64,000 bases of DNA from Diogma glabrata (GCA_963693315.1 OY856188.1:197957758-198021757), one strand, 5' to 3'; positions 34,378-45,480 are shown, counted from the first letter of the stretch. Program-made: numbers and translations. The notes: a model not told the origin generated them from the sequence alone.

Positions 34378-34898
34378 GAGTGGTGTAATCTTTGCTCGCG
34401 GTTGAAATAAATTTCTTTGGCTACTGTGGCAGGTATTAATAAAAAGATGAAATATAAAATAAATATGTCATATTGCAATTTAGAGTTGCATTTCATGATA
34501 ATATAATTTGCAGCATGTGTAATAAAAAGTAATATTTACATAATGTGTTACAAAGTCAATTCAATTATTAACATAATTGAAATATGAAATTAGAGGTTGC
34601 AATTTGCTAAATTTGCTAAATTTTTTGAAAAATGCATCAATTGTTGTACCAATTGTTAAATTAAGTGGACATGCATTCATCGTGAAATTTAATTTGTAAT
34701 ACGTTGTAAGACTTTGAAAAACATGTAAATATGGCTTTTTATTACACATTGTTGCAAATTATATTATCAAGAATATTAGAAAGAAACTCTAAATTTCAAT
34801 ATGATATATCTATTTTATTTTATATTTAATATTTTTAGTAATACCTGCCGCAGTGGCCAAAGAAGTTTTACTTCAACAGCGTGTAAAGATTACTCACT
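34378..34898. mobile_element. Palindromic element of ~520 bp
   Basis: Left arm (gtaatctttgctcgcggttg; ttctttggctactgtggcag) is complemented at the right (ctgccgcagtggccaaagaa; aacagcgtgtaaagattac). The arms are ~250 bp each and almost meet near 34640. Non-coding. Confidence 0.8.
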
Positions 34899-35334
34899 TC
34901 ATTTTTTTTTAATAAAATGTGTTGTGAAGTAGGAATTACAATAAAAAAACCTTTCAAGACCAATGTCCCACAACAACATACGTTCGAATGTGTTGATGGA
35001 CGTAAATCTTTCTTTTTTTGTTTTTTTATATTTTTTGTTAAAGAAGGCATAACTAAACAATAAATCCTTATACCTTATAACATAAATCCTTAAATGAAGC
35101 TGTTTGCTATAATTAAAAACCTTACGACAACGACGAAATAATATTAATTTTTGAACAACGTTCTCGACTAGGCTAAAAATATGAGAATTCCACTTCACAT
35201 TATTTTCAATCTCAACTCCTGAAAGTTAAACTTTAATGAAGAATCAAACTTTAATGAAAACGGATTAGGTGTTGACAACATCGAAAAATGGCAAACTTAA
35301 GTTTTTCTCGTGTTCAATTCCACATTGTTAGCAC
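34899..35334 (-). pseudogene. LINE-A reverse transcriptase fragment
   Basis: KWNSHIFSLVENVVQKLILF and RRCRKVFNYSKQLHL (minus strand) match the thumb region of LINE-A at 47.7-47.9 kb; sequence to 35334 continues as in LINE-A and stops exactly at the next element. Confidence 0.75.
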
Positions 35335-35502
35335 TTGAGGCCGATTGTATGAACAACGATGAATAGAAAAAAATCCGAGAATAAAGTTATATCAGCATCC
35401 GAGAATTTTATTTTTCGTCGCTTGTATGAACACGGATGGAATTTTTGTATATGTATTTGTATTTGTTTTTATTGAATTATTATAGCATTATTTTTATAAA
35501 AG

Positions 35503-35905
35503 CCCCTGGGCCCACGCCGATTTCATGTGATTATTACCACATATTTTATAGCTCGGGAGGCGCCTGTCCTTGACGAGCCCGAAAACTATTGTTGTTATTT
35601 TTCTCGATTCGACTGATTTTTCGTTCGGCAATCTCCGAAAAACGTCGATTGCCCGCGATCTTGTAAATTTACTAAAACAATTTTTTTTAACTATGGGTGG
35701 TTTGTTTTAGAACACGAGGGTAAGCTATTGTCGAGTCCGACAGTTGACATTTTATATTATCGTCAGGTAAAGTTACCCTCGTCAAGTTACCCTCGTTATT
35801 ATCGTCAGGTAAAGTTACCCTCGTGTTCTCAAACAAATTTCCAACCCCCATAGTTAAAAAAAAATTTACAAGATCCCGGGCAATCGGAGATTCTATAAGG
35901 AGATT
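35503..35905. repeat. Dispersed palindromic repeat (second copy near 62.85-63.33 kb)
   Basis: Shares cccctgggc, the stretch around catgtgattattaccacata, ggcgcctgtc..gagcccgaaaac, gttcggcaa-ctccgaaaaa and ttacaagatcccgggcaatcgg with 62850-63330 and (left part only) 60160-60289. The two halves are inverted relative to each other. Non-coding. Confidence 0.75.
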
Positions 35906-36152
35906 CTATAATAGTTCAATAAAAACAAATATACAAAAAATTCCAACCGTGTTCAATGTTCATACAATCGACGTAAAAAATAAAATTCTCAAATGCTGAT
36001 ATAACTTTATTCTCGGATTTTTTTCTATTCATCGTTGTAAGTGGCAGTACTTTTTCTTTTACTTTTCTATTAAATAAATTTTATTATAAATTAAAAAAAA
36101 AAATTATTTGAAAACTTAAATTAATTATATTAAAATTATATTAAAAATATTT

Positions 36153-36542
36153 TTTTCTCCGATAGACAGCAAATATAAATTTTGCAGACTTATTTCAGTC
36201 AGCAAAGTGGCACTTTTCCTGCCCAGGCAGCAAAGCAAGTACTTTGCTGCCTAGGCAGCAAAATAATTAGACTTCATAGAAATAAACAGATATTGCGATT
36301 AAAAAACAAATTTTTTTAATCGAGTTTTTTTTTCATTTTTAAAATTTTGCTTTATTTTTAAAGTAATAATTATTAAATTACATATCATTGTAATTAATCG
36401 GAGAAAAAATTATATGTTCAACTCGGCAGCAAGGTAGATTGACTGCCTTGGCTGAATTCCTAGCCTCGCTCGCTCGGCTATGAACTATCAGCCGCGGCAG
36501 TCAATCTACTACTTTGCTGCCTAAGTTAAACAAATAACTATT
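36153..36542 (-). mobile_element. TAGGCAGCAAAGTA element, copy 2 (inverted)
   Basis: Complement of 32179-32567 with few differences (for example ctgcccaggcag where copy 1 has ctgcctaggcag). It sits inside the fold-back 35338-36789. Confidence 0.75.
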
Positions 36543-36923
36543 TATTTTGCTATTAATTTATATAAAAAAATTAATTTTAGAAACACACAAATTTAAATTA
36601 AAAAATAGCCACGAATTCAAAACAAAATTATCCTGCTATGCGCATATGTCAAGAAAAAAAAAAACAGCAGATAAAACAGAGAATAGAAGAAAATTCTCGG
36701 ATACATTTTTTACTCTATAGTGATTCATACAATACAAACGACGTTATATCCGAGGATATATCTTCTATTCGCGTTCATACAATCGGCCCTTGTTGAATCA
36801 TTGAATTCACCATCTCATTAACATAGATAAGAGAATGAATTGTGATAGAGTGGAACCGTGAATAACTCATGCATTACTTGAAAAGATATGTGATGAAAAA
36901 CTGTCGACATTGACTTGAAATTT

Positions 36924-37169
36924 ACGGTTGTACTATTGCAGTTCAGCCGAGGTTTAAGCTGAAATTATGCTAAACCTGATATTCTGTTCAGTTACGCGTT
37001 GAACAATTGCGGTTTAGTCGCGAGTATGAGCTTAAGCCATGGTTCAAGTTGAGCGCCCAATTTTGTTGGTTCAAGTGCGGTTCAAGAAACTAACCTAACT
37101 TGTTACCTAACCTAAGCTCCTATTGGGTTCTACTAAGCTTTATCTAAACTGCTATTGTACAACCGGCCC
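36924..37169. mobile_element. MITE with CGGTTGTAC ends
   Basis: CGGTTGTACTATTGCAGTT at 36924 mirrors the complement of the end at 37169, which reads GGGCCGGTTGTACAATAG on the other strand and is followed by 'aa'. About 246 bp, probably TTA/TAA flanked, with the outer GGGC lost at the left. Interior motifs 'ggttcaag' and 'cttaagcc' recur. Confidence 0.6.
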
Positions 37170-37775
37170 TAAGTCATAGGATCTCAATTTGCATATAAGA
37201 TTGTTGAGCTATACTTTGCCAAATGCTTTGGTATTATCAAGCGACTTGTTCCAGCAGCAAAATGTTGGGTAATCATCACATCACCTTCACCTATCGAATC
37301 CAAAAAATATTACATATAAATTTTTGTCCAACATACCGAACTTATCGATTTTTATAATAAATCATTGAAGATTGAAAATTCAATGATTCAAACATTTTGC
37401 TGCAGATATGTGTGACAAAAAAAGTAAATCTCCCGTCACTTAAGAAGCTCATAATATTAAAATTAATGTATTTCTCAAATATTTTAACAACAACCGACAA
37501 GATTAATGTGGGATTGTAATATGTTGGATCCGTTTTTGCACTTTTTTGGAACTGGATGTTCACTAACTATTTTCCAAAAATCTGCTTTTTATATATGACA
37601 AATAGAAAAGTTTAGTGAGGATTGTTTAAGTATTTTAAAAATAATTGGAGGAATATTTTCTGATCCAGATGCTTTATTAGTTTAAATTTGTAAAAGTATT
37701 TGTCGGATTATATTTTTACGAAAAATGACCCGCCCTATTTTGTTAGAAACTATTTGCATAGTGAAACCAGTTTAC
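37170..37775 (-). pseudogene. LINE-A reverse transcriptase fragment
   Basis: Minus-strand pieces match the LINE-A reference: SGSENIPPIIFK-like text, KTDPTYYNPTLILSVVVKIF, EKYINFNIMSFLSDGRF (37450-37560), then a short KAFGKV-like motif A region near 37220. Internal deletions and stops throughout. Confidence 0.75.
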
Positions 37776-38015
37776 CAGGGATTCCCATTGAAACCAGAGC
37801 AGACTATAGAGTCTCTCGTTCGAGAGAGTCATGGGCCCGCCTGAAATCAATGAAGAGTTAGAGCACAGGTATGTTGAACTCTCTACACTTTTCCAAAATC
37901 ATCCTTATCGAGAAAAGTGCATCGGTGGTACCTCGGCCTTGCCGGAAGCCACACTGATATTCTCCAAACAGTTGTTCATCAAAAGGATTGATTTTGGCTG
38001 TCGGCATTATCTAAG
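37776..38015 (-). pseudogene. RTE-type LINE reverse transcriptase fragment
   Basis: Minus strand reads EYQCGFRQGRGTTDALFSIR, then MILEKCREFNIPVL, LFIDFRRAHDSLERETLYSL. This is the classic QCGFRxGRSTTDxxFxxRQ...FIDFxxAYDS block of RTE-related LINEs, with the motif A Asp in place. One stop (L-stop-LFIDF) and no other domains. Confidence 0.75.
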
Positions 38016-38109
38016 CTTGTCAAAAAAATGTTGTCAAGTGAGTCAAAACAATGATTTTCATTTTGTTTTAATTCAATTTTTTGAAAAAAAAAATGAAATT
38101 ATTTGAAAT

Positions 38110-38480
38110 GTAATGTATTAATGTATTATACACATGAAATGTAATCGAACATGAATTGGACATGGAAATTTTTGAGTTTGTTAAATTTTTGGAATATTTT
38201 TGGAATTTTGAAAAAAGTTTATATTTTTGTTTTTGTTATAATTTTTGCGATATATTAAGAATTTTTGGAAAAGTTTTTTGGACTTCGAATTTTTGGAATA
38301 TTTTTAGAATTTTGAAAAAAAGTTTAAATTTTTGAATTGAAAAATTCCAATTGCTTCTTTACTTACTTGAGTTTAATTGATCTCAAAAATCCCAAATAAG
38401 TTTAAATTTTTGTTTTTATTATAATTTTTAGAATATTTTTGGAATTTTGAAAGAAATATAAAATTTTGAAATTGAGGTTT
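38110..38480. repeat. Low-complexity T/A repeats with a SINE fragment
   Basis: 'ttttggaatatttttggaat' plus 'tttgaaaaaagttta' recur at about 38188, 38294 and 38426. Between them (~38328-38395) lies the SINE body (tgaattgaaaaattccaatt; cttgagtttaattgatctca), which is also found at 24.4 and 45.3-45.8 kb. Confidence 0.6.
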
Positions 38481-39239
38481 TTGAGTAGCTTGGTAATTGT
38501 ATTATCTTTTCTCTAAATTATGTTTATTTATGATCTGTTATAATTTTGGCGTATTGGCAACGGCAACATTTTGATGTGTTAGTTTTAATAATAAAATAAT
38601 TTTAGTAATAAATTTCTAAGCAGAGATAAACAAATACTTGTACTTTAACAAAGAGTTTTATGTTTGATATAAATCGCTGCCCAAAACTAAAAACAATGTT
38701 CTCATAAAAGTTTTTTTCCGAAAACTATACCAAAATCCTTAACCCAGACCGAAGTCTTGATATCTCAGAGCTTGAGATTTCAGCCCCTTCATATTTTTTA
38801 GAATGAATTTTAAATGATTTTTTTCAAATTACAATACAAAATATATTAATAAATATATTAAATACAAAAATTGCACTTTTTTGATAATTATTCAAAAACT
38901 TTGCACAAAAAAACTGTAAATAAAATTACAAGCTTTCTAATATATGTGTTTTACCCTACCCCATTTCCATCCCTTCAAAACACAAGAATTTAATTATATG
39001 ACATTTAGCATAAATAGTTCTCGTTGAAAATTTATCTAACATCCTGTCTCTGTCAATCAAGCTCGCGACCTCGGGAGGGAACATACTAAAAATTGCACTG
39101 TTGTGACAATCATTCAAAAACTGTACACTGCAAAATTGTAAAAAAATTGTATGTTTCTTTAATTACGCGGCTTTTTCAAATGACACCCCACTTGACTGGT
39201 GTTTCTATCCTTCATTGCCACTCCTATAATAAATATAAT
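38481..39239. other. No gene recognised
   Basis: AT-rich intergenic sequence. Confidence 0.5.
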
Positions 39240-39241
39240 TA

Positions 39242-40126
39242 CACTGAAAAAAAATTGAAGTTCATGACAACCTCATCTCGAAGTTGGCAGTTGATTATTC
39301 ATGCAAAGAAAAATTATTTGCAAACAATTTCACTGTGATTGGGACAACTACACGATAACATTTTCCTAACAACAGAATGAGGTTTATTTAAAATATCCCG
39401 GGTAAGAAAAATCTAAGGAGCCAAGTCTGGGCCAAGACCGCACCATAGCTTTTGGGGCTTGGGCCAGGCTCAACATTTTCAAACGGCGCAAGCTTGGGCC
39501 AAGCTTGGACTGATGTCCTGGGGCCAAGTCTGGCAAATAATACTTGAGCCAGGTCTACCAAACCATTTTTTTTACAGACCTCCTTTAAATGTGTGGAATG
39601 AAGTTGTTTAAAAAGTAACATATTTTAAAATAAAGATAAACATAATATGGGCTGCACATGTTTACAATGCATTAGACTGGTTAATAATGCGTAATATAAT
39701 AAACTGAACTTTGGTTCAGTTTAGGCATTTACAACTTGCTCAGACCTGGCCCGAAGCTAACTAGCCAAGACTTGGCTCGCCAATACTGGTCCGAGATTGG
39801 TCCGTGGTTTAACATTGGCAGCTCCTACCCGGGATAAAGTGTTATATCCAATATAACAGTAGTTGAATAAAGATAATAACTATTTCCCTGAAAACAGTTT
39901 TCTTTGGCCTTATCTCATGAATTTTTCATTTTAAAGTTTAAGTATTTGAGATCAATTGAACTATATTTTATTTTTACATAAATATTTCGTGTGATTGTCT
40001 CAACTTCATCGATTTATAATTGTAGAGTTGTTGAAGCAATTTTGTAGTTTGATTCGCCATATGTGACCGCACGGTGAGGTTGAGACAATTGCATTTCGAT
40101 TGGAAATAGGACATGTTTTTTCAGTG
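39242..40126. mobile_element. Mariner-type inverted-repeat element split by another
   Basis: CACTGAAAAAAAATTG at 39242 and the complement TTTTTTCAGTG to 40126, flanked by TA (39240-39241, 40127-40128). Its interior is interrupted by 39396-39834. No transposase is seen; the 68-codon minus ORF (40014-40220) is probably chance. Confidence 0.65.
39396..39834. mobile_element. 439-bp MITE with TCCCGGGTA ends and TA duplication
   Basis: TCCCGGGTAAG at 39396 mirrors CTACCCGGGA ending at 39834; TA flanks both (39394-39395, 39835-39836). The GC-rich interior repeats 'gggccaag', 'ccaagtctgg' and related words. A second, more degenerate copy lies inverted at ~48655-49050. Confidence 0.82.
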
Positions 40127-41007
40127 TACGAGTATTTCCCTTTCGATATTTTTCATACTCCGTAAAATAAATGTATTTTCTTAAACAAATCCTCACATCG
40201 CAGCCAGTAAAACGAAACAACTTAATTTATTTTTGAACCCACCATCTTGTGTGGACAAGCTAGTTTTATACGCATCTACCACTTCAGGCCGATAGGATTT
40301 ATAGTTTTCGAGAAAAACGGTATAATGGGAGAAAAACACATTTTTGTCTCGCCAATAGTGTTCCTGTTAAAAACGGAACATTAAACAGGGTAATAAAAAA
40401 TAATAAAATAATAGAAAGTAAAATTTTTATTAAAAAACAAATTTTGCTTTCTATTTGGGTTAGCTGTTGGTTTTCTTTTTTTCAAGTTCAGTCGAAGGTC
40501 GATGAAAACGTGTCTACACGCAGGGTATACTCATGATTAATAATATGTAATATATATGTATCCAAGCGTTTTTAATAACTGAATAACGAAGAAATTGGTG
40601 ATAGAACTGTTGCTTCATGTAATTCAAATTCGTTGTATAAGTATTTATAATTTATGTTTATCATGGTGTGTTTCTTTGCTTGTCCAAATAAGGAACATGA
40701 CAACGGATATTTCATTTTTGTAGACATAACACACTTTTTTATTAAATGGATTATGGTATCCCGCTTATCGTCGATATTCACATAAACAAAATAAAAAAAT
40801 GTTTTTCCACGAATTCTATATTCGGGAAATATACTAACAAAAATCAAAAGCTCGTAAACAATAAAGTGAAAGTCAACAAAAGGACATAGAAAAAGCACAA
40901 ATTAATTTTCTTTTCATTTTCAATTTATGTGTTGAGTAGAGAAGTTCACAGTTTAAACATACGAGTATTATCATATTTTTTCAGTTAATTAGTTTTTTTT
41001 TATCACA
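40127..41007. other. Upstream region of the NDUFA4-like pair; no gene assigned
   Basis: A 108-codon minus ORF (40572-40898, Phe/Tyr/Ile-rich) has no recognised motif and could be chance in AT-rich DNA. The 110 bp before 41008 would hold the promoter and 5'UTR of the NDUFA4-like gene. Confidence 0.4.
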
Positions 41008-41350
41008 ATGATATATCGTTGGAGAGATTTGAAAAAACATCCTTATGTAAGCAATAGTTAGAACTATGTATAGTTTCGGTTTTAATTTAATTTAATCATT
41101 TTAACTTTCATATATGACAAGATTATACCAATTTATGTGTTGTGTATTGCTGATGTGATATTTATGGGCTATATGGGATTACGTTGTGCTCGTAAAAATC
41201 CGGAAGTTACTTTTAGACGTTCGAATACAGAACCGTGGGAGGATTACAGGAATAACGTTTATAAAGTAAGTTTTATAAGATAAAATTTGTTGTGAGTTTT
41301 GTTGATTGTTCGTATTTATGAATTTTAATTTAAAGTATGTGAGGAATTAG
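41008..41350 (+). CDS. Divergent NDUFA4-like gene, copy 1 of a tandem pair
   Basis: Predicted exons 41008-41046, 41122-41265 and probably 41336-41350 (65 residues). Reads MIYRWRDLKKHPY, then IIPIYVLCIADVIFMGYMGL and RCARKNPEVTFRR, NTEPWEDYRNNVYK. Exon borders fall exactly where those of the canonical NDUFA4 at 21.3 kb do, all phase 0, and the LKKHP, IPIYV, RNPEVT-like and EPWEDYRN blocks are kept, so it is a real paralogue. Differences: no extended N-terminus, a Cys-containing helix, and a very short third exon (YVRN). Both acceptors are AAG, not the usual YAG, so the gene model is less sure at these points. The absence of stops in the conserved exons suggests selection. Confidence 0.75.
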
Positions 41351-41850
41351 AGGAATAGTTTACAAAATTTTGAGCGAGCTCTCGAAATGTGTTAATCTCT
41401 GTTTTGAGGCGTGGGTATTTGGGTATAGTGGTAGGCAAAATTTGTTTAAGTCGAAGTTCCAATTTTTTGTAAAAAGGCACGTTTGCTTCAAACAGGTAAT
41501 CGATCAAAGTATTTTTTATCGTCGACCGGGGTAAAATAAATATCAGTTGTGGTAAAACCGCTTTCAGCTGGTTCCCTATCTCTAATGAATTGATAGTAAA
41601 CTTTTGTAACAAAAATTTTTACATCACTGAGAATTTTAATAAATTGTACTGTACAAACATTTGATAAACAACTCGACTCGAATGAAATGGAACAGAATTT
41701 TTCTCATAGTATTTTTTCTGAAATGATATAACCTTCTGGTAATTTGAAGCAGAAAAATTATTAAGAGATTCTCATGGTGTAAATCAAATTCTCTTGATAA
41801 GACTTCTGACTCATTCTCTTCAAATAAAACGTAAAATTTCTTCTTCAAAA
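41325..41850 (-). other. Unassigned minus-strand ORFs behind the NDUFA4-like gene
   Basis: Two adjacent minus-strand open stretches (41612-41325, 95 codons; 41848-41636, 70 codons). In the first frame the reading continues upstream for ~50 more codons apart from one stop. The text (SLEIGNQLKAVLPQLIFI; FYKKLELRLKQILP) looks more protein-like than typical AT-rich noise, but no family is recognised. It overlaps the last exon of the + strand gene. It could be a decayed gene or chance. Confidence 0.25.
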
Positions 41851-42199
41851 CCAGAACTGCCTATTAGTTAGATCTAGTTGTTGAGAGCGACCAAGAAACA
41901 TATATTATATAAACAACAGGTACAGGTGTGATCAGCGTGTGTTCTATTATGGCAATCAAGATTAAATCAACAACTCAGATATATCATACATAAGAATCAA
42001 CTGCAGAAACATTCATTTTACATTAAATTTTCGTCAAGTTTATAAGGGAAATTAAATCACAGCATGTCGTTGGAAATGAATAAACAAAAATATTGAATAA
42101 GAAAATTATTGTTTCTTGGTTTGAGTCGGAATCGAATAAATTTTTTCTGTTTTGTTTATTATTGAAAATATATTTTTGATTTTTTATATAAAAATCAAA

Positions 42200-44838
42200 A
42201 TGGTTATATACAAATATAAAGATTTTTTGAAGCATCCCTATGTAAGTAATTTAGTTTTTCAAAATTTCTTTAAAAATCATTTAGATTAATTTTTAAATCG
42301 TTTTATAAATATTATAGGTTATTCCACTTTATGTTTTGTGTGCTGCTGATCTATTATGGTTGTCGTATATGGGCTTTCATTGTGCTCGTTATAATCCTGA
42401 TATCAGTTGGAAACGGCCATACAAAGAACCGTGGGAGAGTCATAGAAATAAAATATATAAAGTAAGTGTACATTTTTTTTAATCATTTATAGTAAATATA
42501 TTAGATCTAAGATTGATAAAATAATATTGGATGAATTCATAAAAATTTCCAATATCTGTATTAGATTTTTTGTCGCCTAAAATAACATCATTATTGATTT
42601 TATCAAAATTAGAATCAACAAGTGTAATTGAGATGTTTTTTAGTTTTGATGGTTTTATCATCATTTTTCCAGTTAGAATAATATGACTGAGTTTTTTTAA
42701 TTGAAATTATTTTTAATCATTTTGATTTTGTTGTAGTCTGATAGGAGACAGCTGGTAGAAGGTAGGCATGTTCATTGGAATACAATATCAAATGTTTAGC
42801 ACGATAGATAGTTTCAACCATCGTTGATATATTCATTGAACTAGATCACTATTAGAGAAACTTGGTCAGTTTCAGTGGATAAAAAGTACCACTTACAACA
42901 ATAGTACACATCTTAATTAAACCACTTTCACTATAATCGGCTTTTCTGTTAAACGACTACTGACTTAGTCCCTCGGTCTCAGTGTAACTAACACCAGTTG
43001 TACAACATCGAAGATCGATTTAGCTATCTGAAAACGAAAGTCCGTCCAGCAATTGTCAGTAGAAACTACTCCGAGGAATTTAATATCGCAGCTGGCTTCA
43101 GAGGTCTCCAAGCAAAACTGGGTTTGCTGTACAAGCAAAGCAGGACAGTGCATCTCTTCCGAATCGGAAAGTGAACGGGAAAACTTAGGCATCTTTTTTT
43201 TACACAAAGCTAGACATTTTTAGTGTTAGTTATAATAAATTGAAACTTACGTCTCTGAATAGCCGAAGATACTATTCCAACTGAGGTTTACGGTAGTAGG
43301 TTATATTTCTTTGGGAAATTAGTGGACATTGACTTCAAAAAGTTGGAGATTATAGTTATATCTGGGAACCCCCACGTGGATAGGGAATTTCAGAGATGAG
43401 AAACTCTGTTAAAAAAAATCACACTGAAAGGAAACAGGTTCACACTTTATTATGTGAACCGTGGATGAGTGGGTCAGGGCAGATGTTCTAATGGAGTGCA
43501 AAAGTTGTTGTTCTAATAGAGCGTGTTTGTAGAATATCGTCAAATTGATCTGCGACGCTTCTTTTGCTGTATAAGTTAAGTTCTTTAGTAAGATAATCGT
43601 GCCCAATCAGTTTAAAGACATCTTAAATATCCCAACTTTTCGACTTCGCTCTTAGACTGAAAATATGTGTATTTCTCCACTTCTTATTATTTTCAACCTC
43701 GCCTTCCGCAATTCTGATGAATACCTTTTTGTTGGCATCGCATTTCGATGGAAATGGATTTGAGCCCAAAATGGTAGAGTATTTGCGTTCTTATTGCGAA
43801 AATATAGATAGAATCAATGGTGTAATCTAATAAGCCATTAATATAGAAAATAAACAGATTTGGACATAAAGTCAACCCTTGAGAAAGCCCTGCGTTAGTT
43901 AAAAATGTTTTCCGATGAGGTCCCAAATGTCTTTCGTTTATAAAATTTTTAATCTAAGAAACTATAATTGTTCTTCTATACCATACCATCTTAGCTTGCA
44001 TATTAAAGGGTATCGTGCCATAGTTTGTCGAAGACCTTGAATATATCAACTGTACCGAAATTTTCACCATGGTTTTCAAGTGACTTGTTTCAGACGTGAA
44101 TAAGTATTACGTAGGAAAGTAAATTTTCGATTATTGTAAAAATTGGTTCTAGCTGCTCTCTAGCAAAAGTTTTCAATATAATGGGAGGGAGGGTACTATC
44201 AGGACCGGATGATTTATTATAATTTATATGAAAAAGCATATTCTGTATATGACATTTTTGTGAAAAATTATGAGGAATCGGTTTTGACTTGAAATCAAGA
44301 GTTGAATTATCAGAAAAAATACTTCCTGGAAGATAATCGATACATATTCCGTAGGTTTTTATATACTCTCGCAAGGTCTTGGCATTACTGTCTTTATGTA
44401 ATTACGGCACGCATTTCATTTAATTTTTATTGCCTTTGTTTTTTTTTTTAAATCAAGGCGTGTATTACGTCAATGGTAGACATTTGCAGGCAGCTTTACT
44501 AGTTAAAATTTGTTGTTAGCTTATCTAATAGGCAGTTGCAACTAGTTGATTAGATGATACTTTTATTCTGTATCAAAGGTAGATACTTAGAATGCCGTGT
44601 TATAAAAATAGCTTATAAAAGATTCTCTATGCTGAAATCATATACAATGATGATTCCTCATAGTTTAATTTTACGACTGATCTTCCATGAAACTATTTGA
44701 TTCAAATTACTTATAATAACAATCACTTTCTTTTTTATATGTTTGTAGTTAAGAATTATCCAGGAAGGCCACAGAGCAGAACATGTATGTAAAGCACCAA
44801 TATATAGAGGCGGTGATGATCTTAACTCATGTCCTTAA
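42200..44838 (+). CDS. Divergent NDUFA4-like gene, copy 2 of a tandem pair
   Basis: Exons 1 and 2 (42200-42241, 42318-42461) encode MVIYKYKDFLKHPY and VIPLYVLCAADLLWLSYMGF, then HCARYNPDISWKRPYKEPW and ESHRNKIYK, with the same phase-0 exon borders as the canonical gene. Two third exons are possible. At 44749-44838 a good acceptor (tttgtag) is followed by 29 codons and a stop (LRIIQEGHRAEHVCKAP...), with AATAAA at 44908, giving 91 residues. At 42737-42799 the acceptor ttgtag is followed by 20 codons, giving 82 residues. In the first model the intron holds a LINE-A copy (43.2-44.4 kb). The gene shares the YVLCxAD helix with copy 1 but not with the 21.3-kb gene, so the pair arose after divergence from the canonical copy. 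Confidence 0.7.
43200..44400 (-). pseudogene. LINE-A copy in the intron of the NDUFA4-like gene
   Basis: Minus-strand pieces: FSQKCHIQNMLFHINYNKSS-GPDSTLPPIILKTFARE (RT start, 44374-44150), then the GLSQGLTLCPNLFIFYINGL block (motif B, with GVPQG degraded; 43880-43800) and 3'UTR ending near 43205 with the LINE-A tail (aagctagacatttttagtg). The copy is diverged and full of stops; the FADD motif reads FAIRT. Confidence 0.75.
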
Positions 44839-44907
44839 TGATACCTAAATAATTAGGATTCTAAAACAATATTTTTCTAAATTTTTAATTTGTCTTGGTA
44901 ACTATAA

Positions 44908-44913
44908 AATAAA
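44908..44913 (+). terminator. Polyadenylation signal for the NDUFA4-like gene 2
   Basis: AATAAA 70 bp after the distal stop codon, supporting the distal third exon. Confidence 0.5.
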
Positions 44914-45324
44914 ACTTTCTTTTATTAATGAAAAAATTGTTTTTTTTGCGTTTCTGATTAAATACAATTTGGTTTCGTTATGCGTATTGCCAAAGTTTGT
45001 TTTTCGACAACGGACGTATGGAATGGATGATGGGTGATTCTGTGCTTAGATTTTAAGGACTAAAGCTAAAATAAAAATATTATAGTTTTTTTTACATATT
45101 TTTTTTTTCGTCCAAAGCTCCGCGTATCCGATGAGTACAGGAAACAACATGTGAGCCAAGCACCGCTTTATAACAACACTAGTGTAAATAAATAGATAAA
45201 TTTTCGTCGATTCTGCAACGAACAGAGTCAAATACTGAGTAGTCAAATGTAGTTAATTATAAATATATGAAAATAAAATGACATCTAGAATGTTAAATTC
45301 ACTAGATTTTAGTTTGAAAAATGA
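44914..45324. other. No gene recognised
   Basis: AT-rich spacer; the 66-codon minus ORF (45046-45246) shows nothing recognisable. Confidence 0.45.
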
Positions 45325-45480
45325 GGGATTTTTGTGAGTCCTTAAACTCAAGTTATTAAGAAAATCATTTGAATTTTTCAATTCGAAATTATATATTTTT
45401 AGATTTTTCTCAGAGAAAACTTCATTTTTTGTCGACTAGCTACAAATTGTCTGCCAAACCCATAGATCACACCGTTATGC
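45325..45480 (-). mobile_element. tRNA-derived SINE, truncated copy
   Basis: Minus strand: gtttggcagaca-, ttttctctgagaaaaatct, ttcgaattgaaaaattcaaa, cttgagtttaaggactcaca. Same body as 45622-45833, opposite orientation, without the full tRNA head. Confidence 0.65.

Larger units (their letters stand above)
35338..36789. mobile_element. Fold-back element with GGCC ends and TTG duplication, internally rearranged
   Basis: AGGCCGATTGTATGAAC at 35338 is mirrored by the end at 36789 (AATCGGCCC), flanked by TTG on both sides (35335-35337, 36790-36792). A second inverted copy of the left arm lies at ~35925-36045, so the element is itself composite. Nested within are the repeat 35503-35905 and the element 36153-36542. 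It is inserted in LINE-A sequence. Confidence 0.7.

Noticed and set aside
40572..40898. 108-codon minus ORF upstream of the NDUFA4-like gene as a host gene
   Set aside because: No motif and composition typical of AT-rich DNA; left in the intergenic note.
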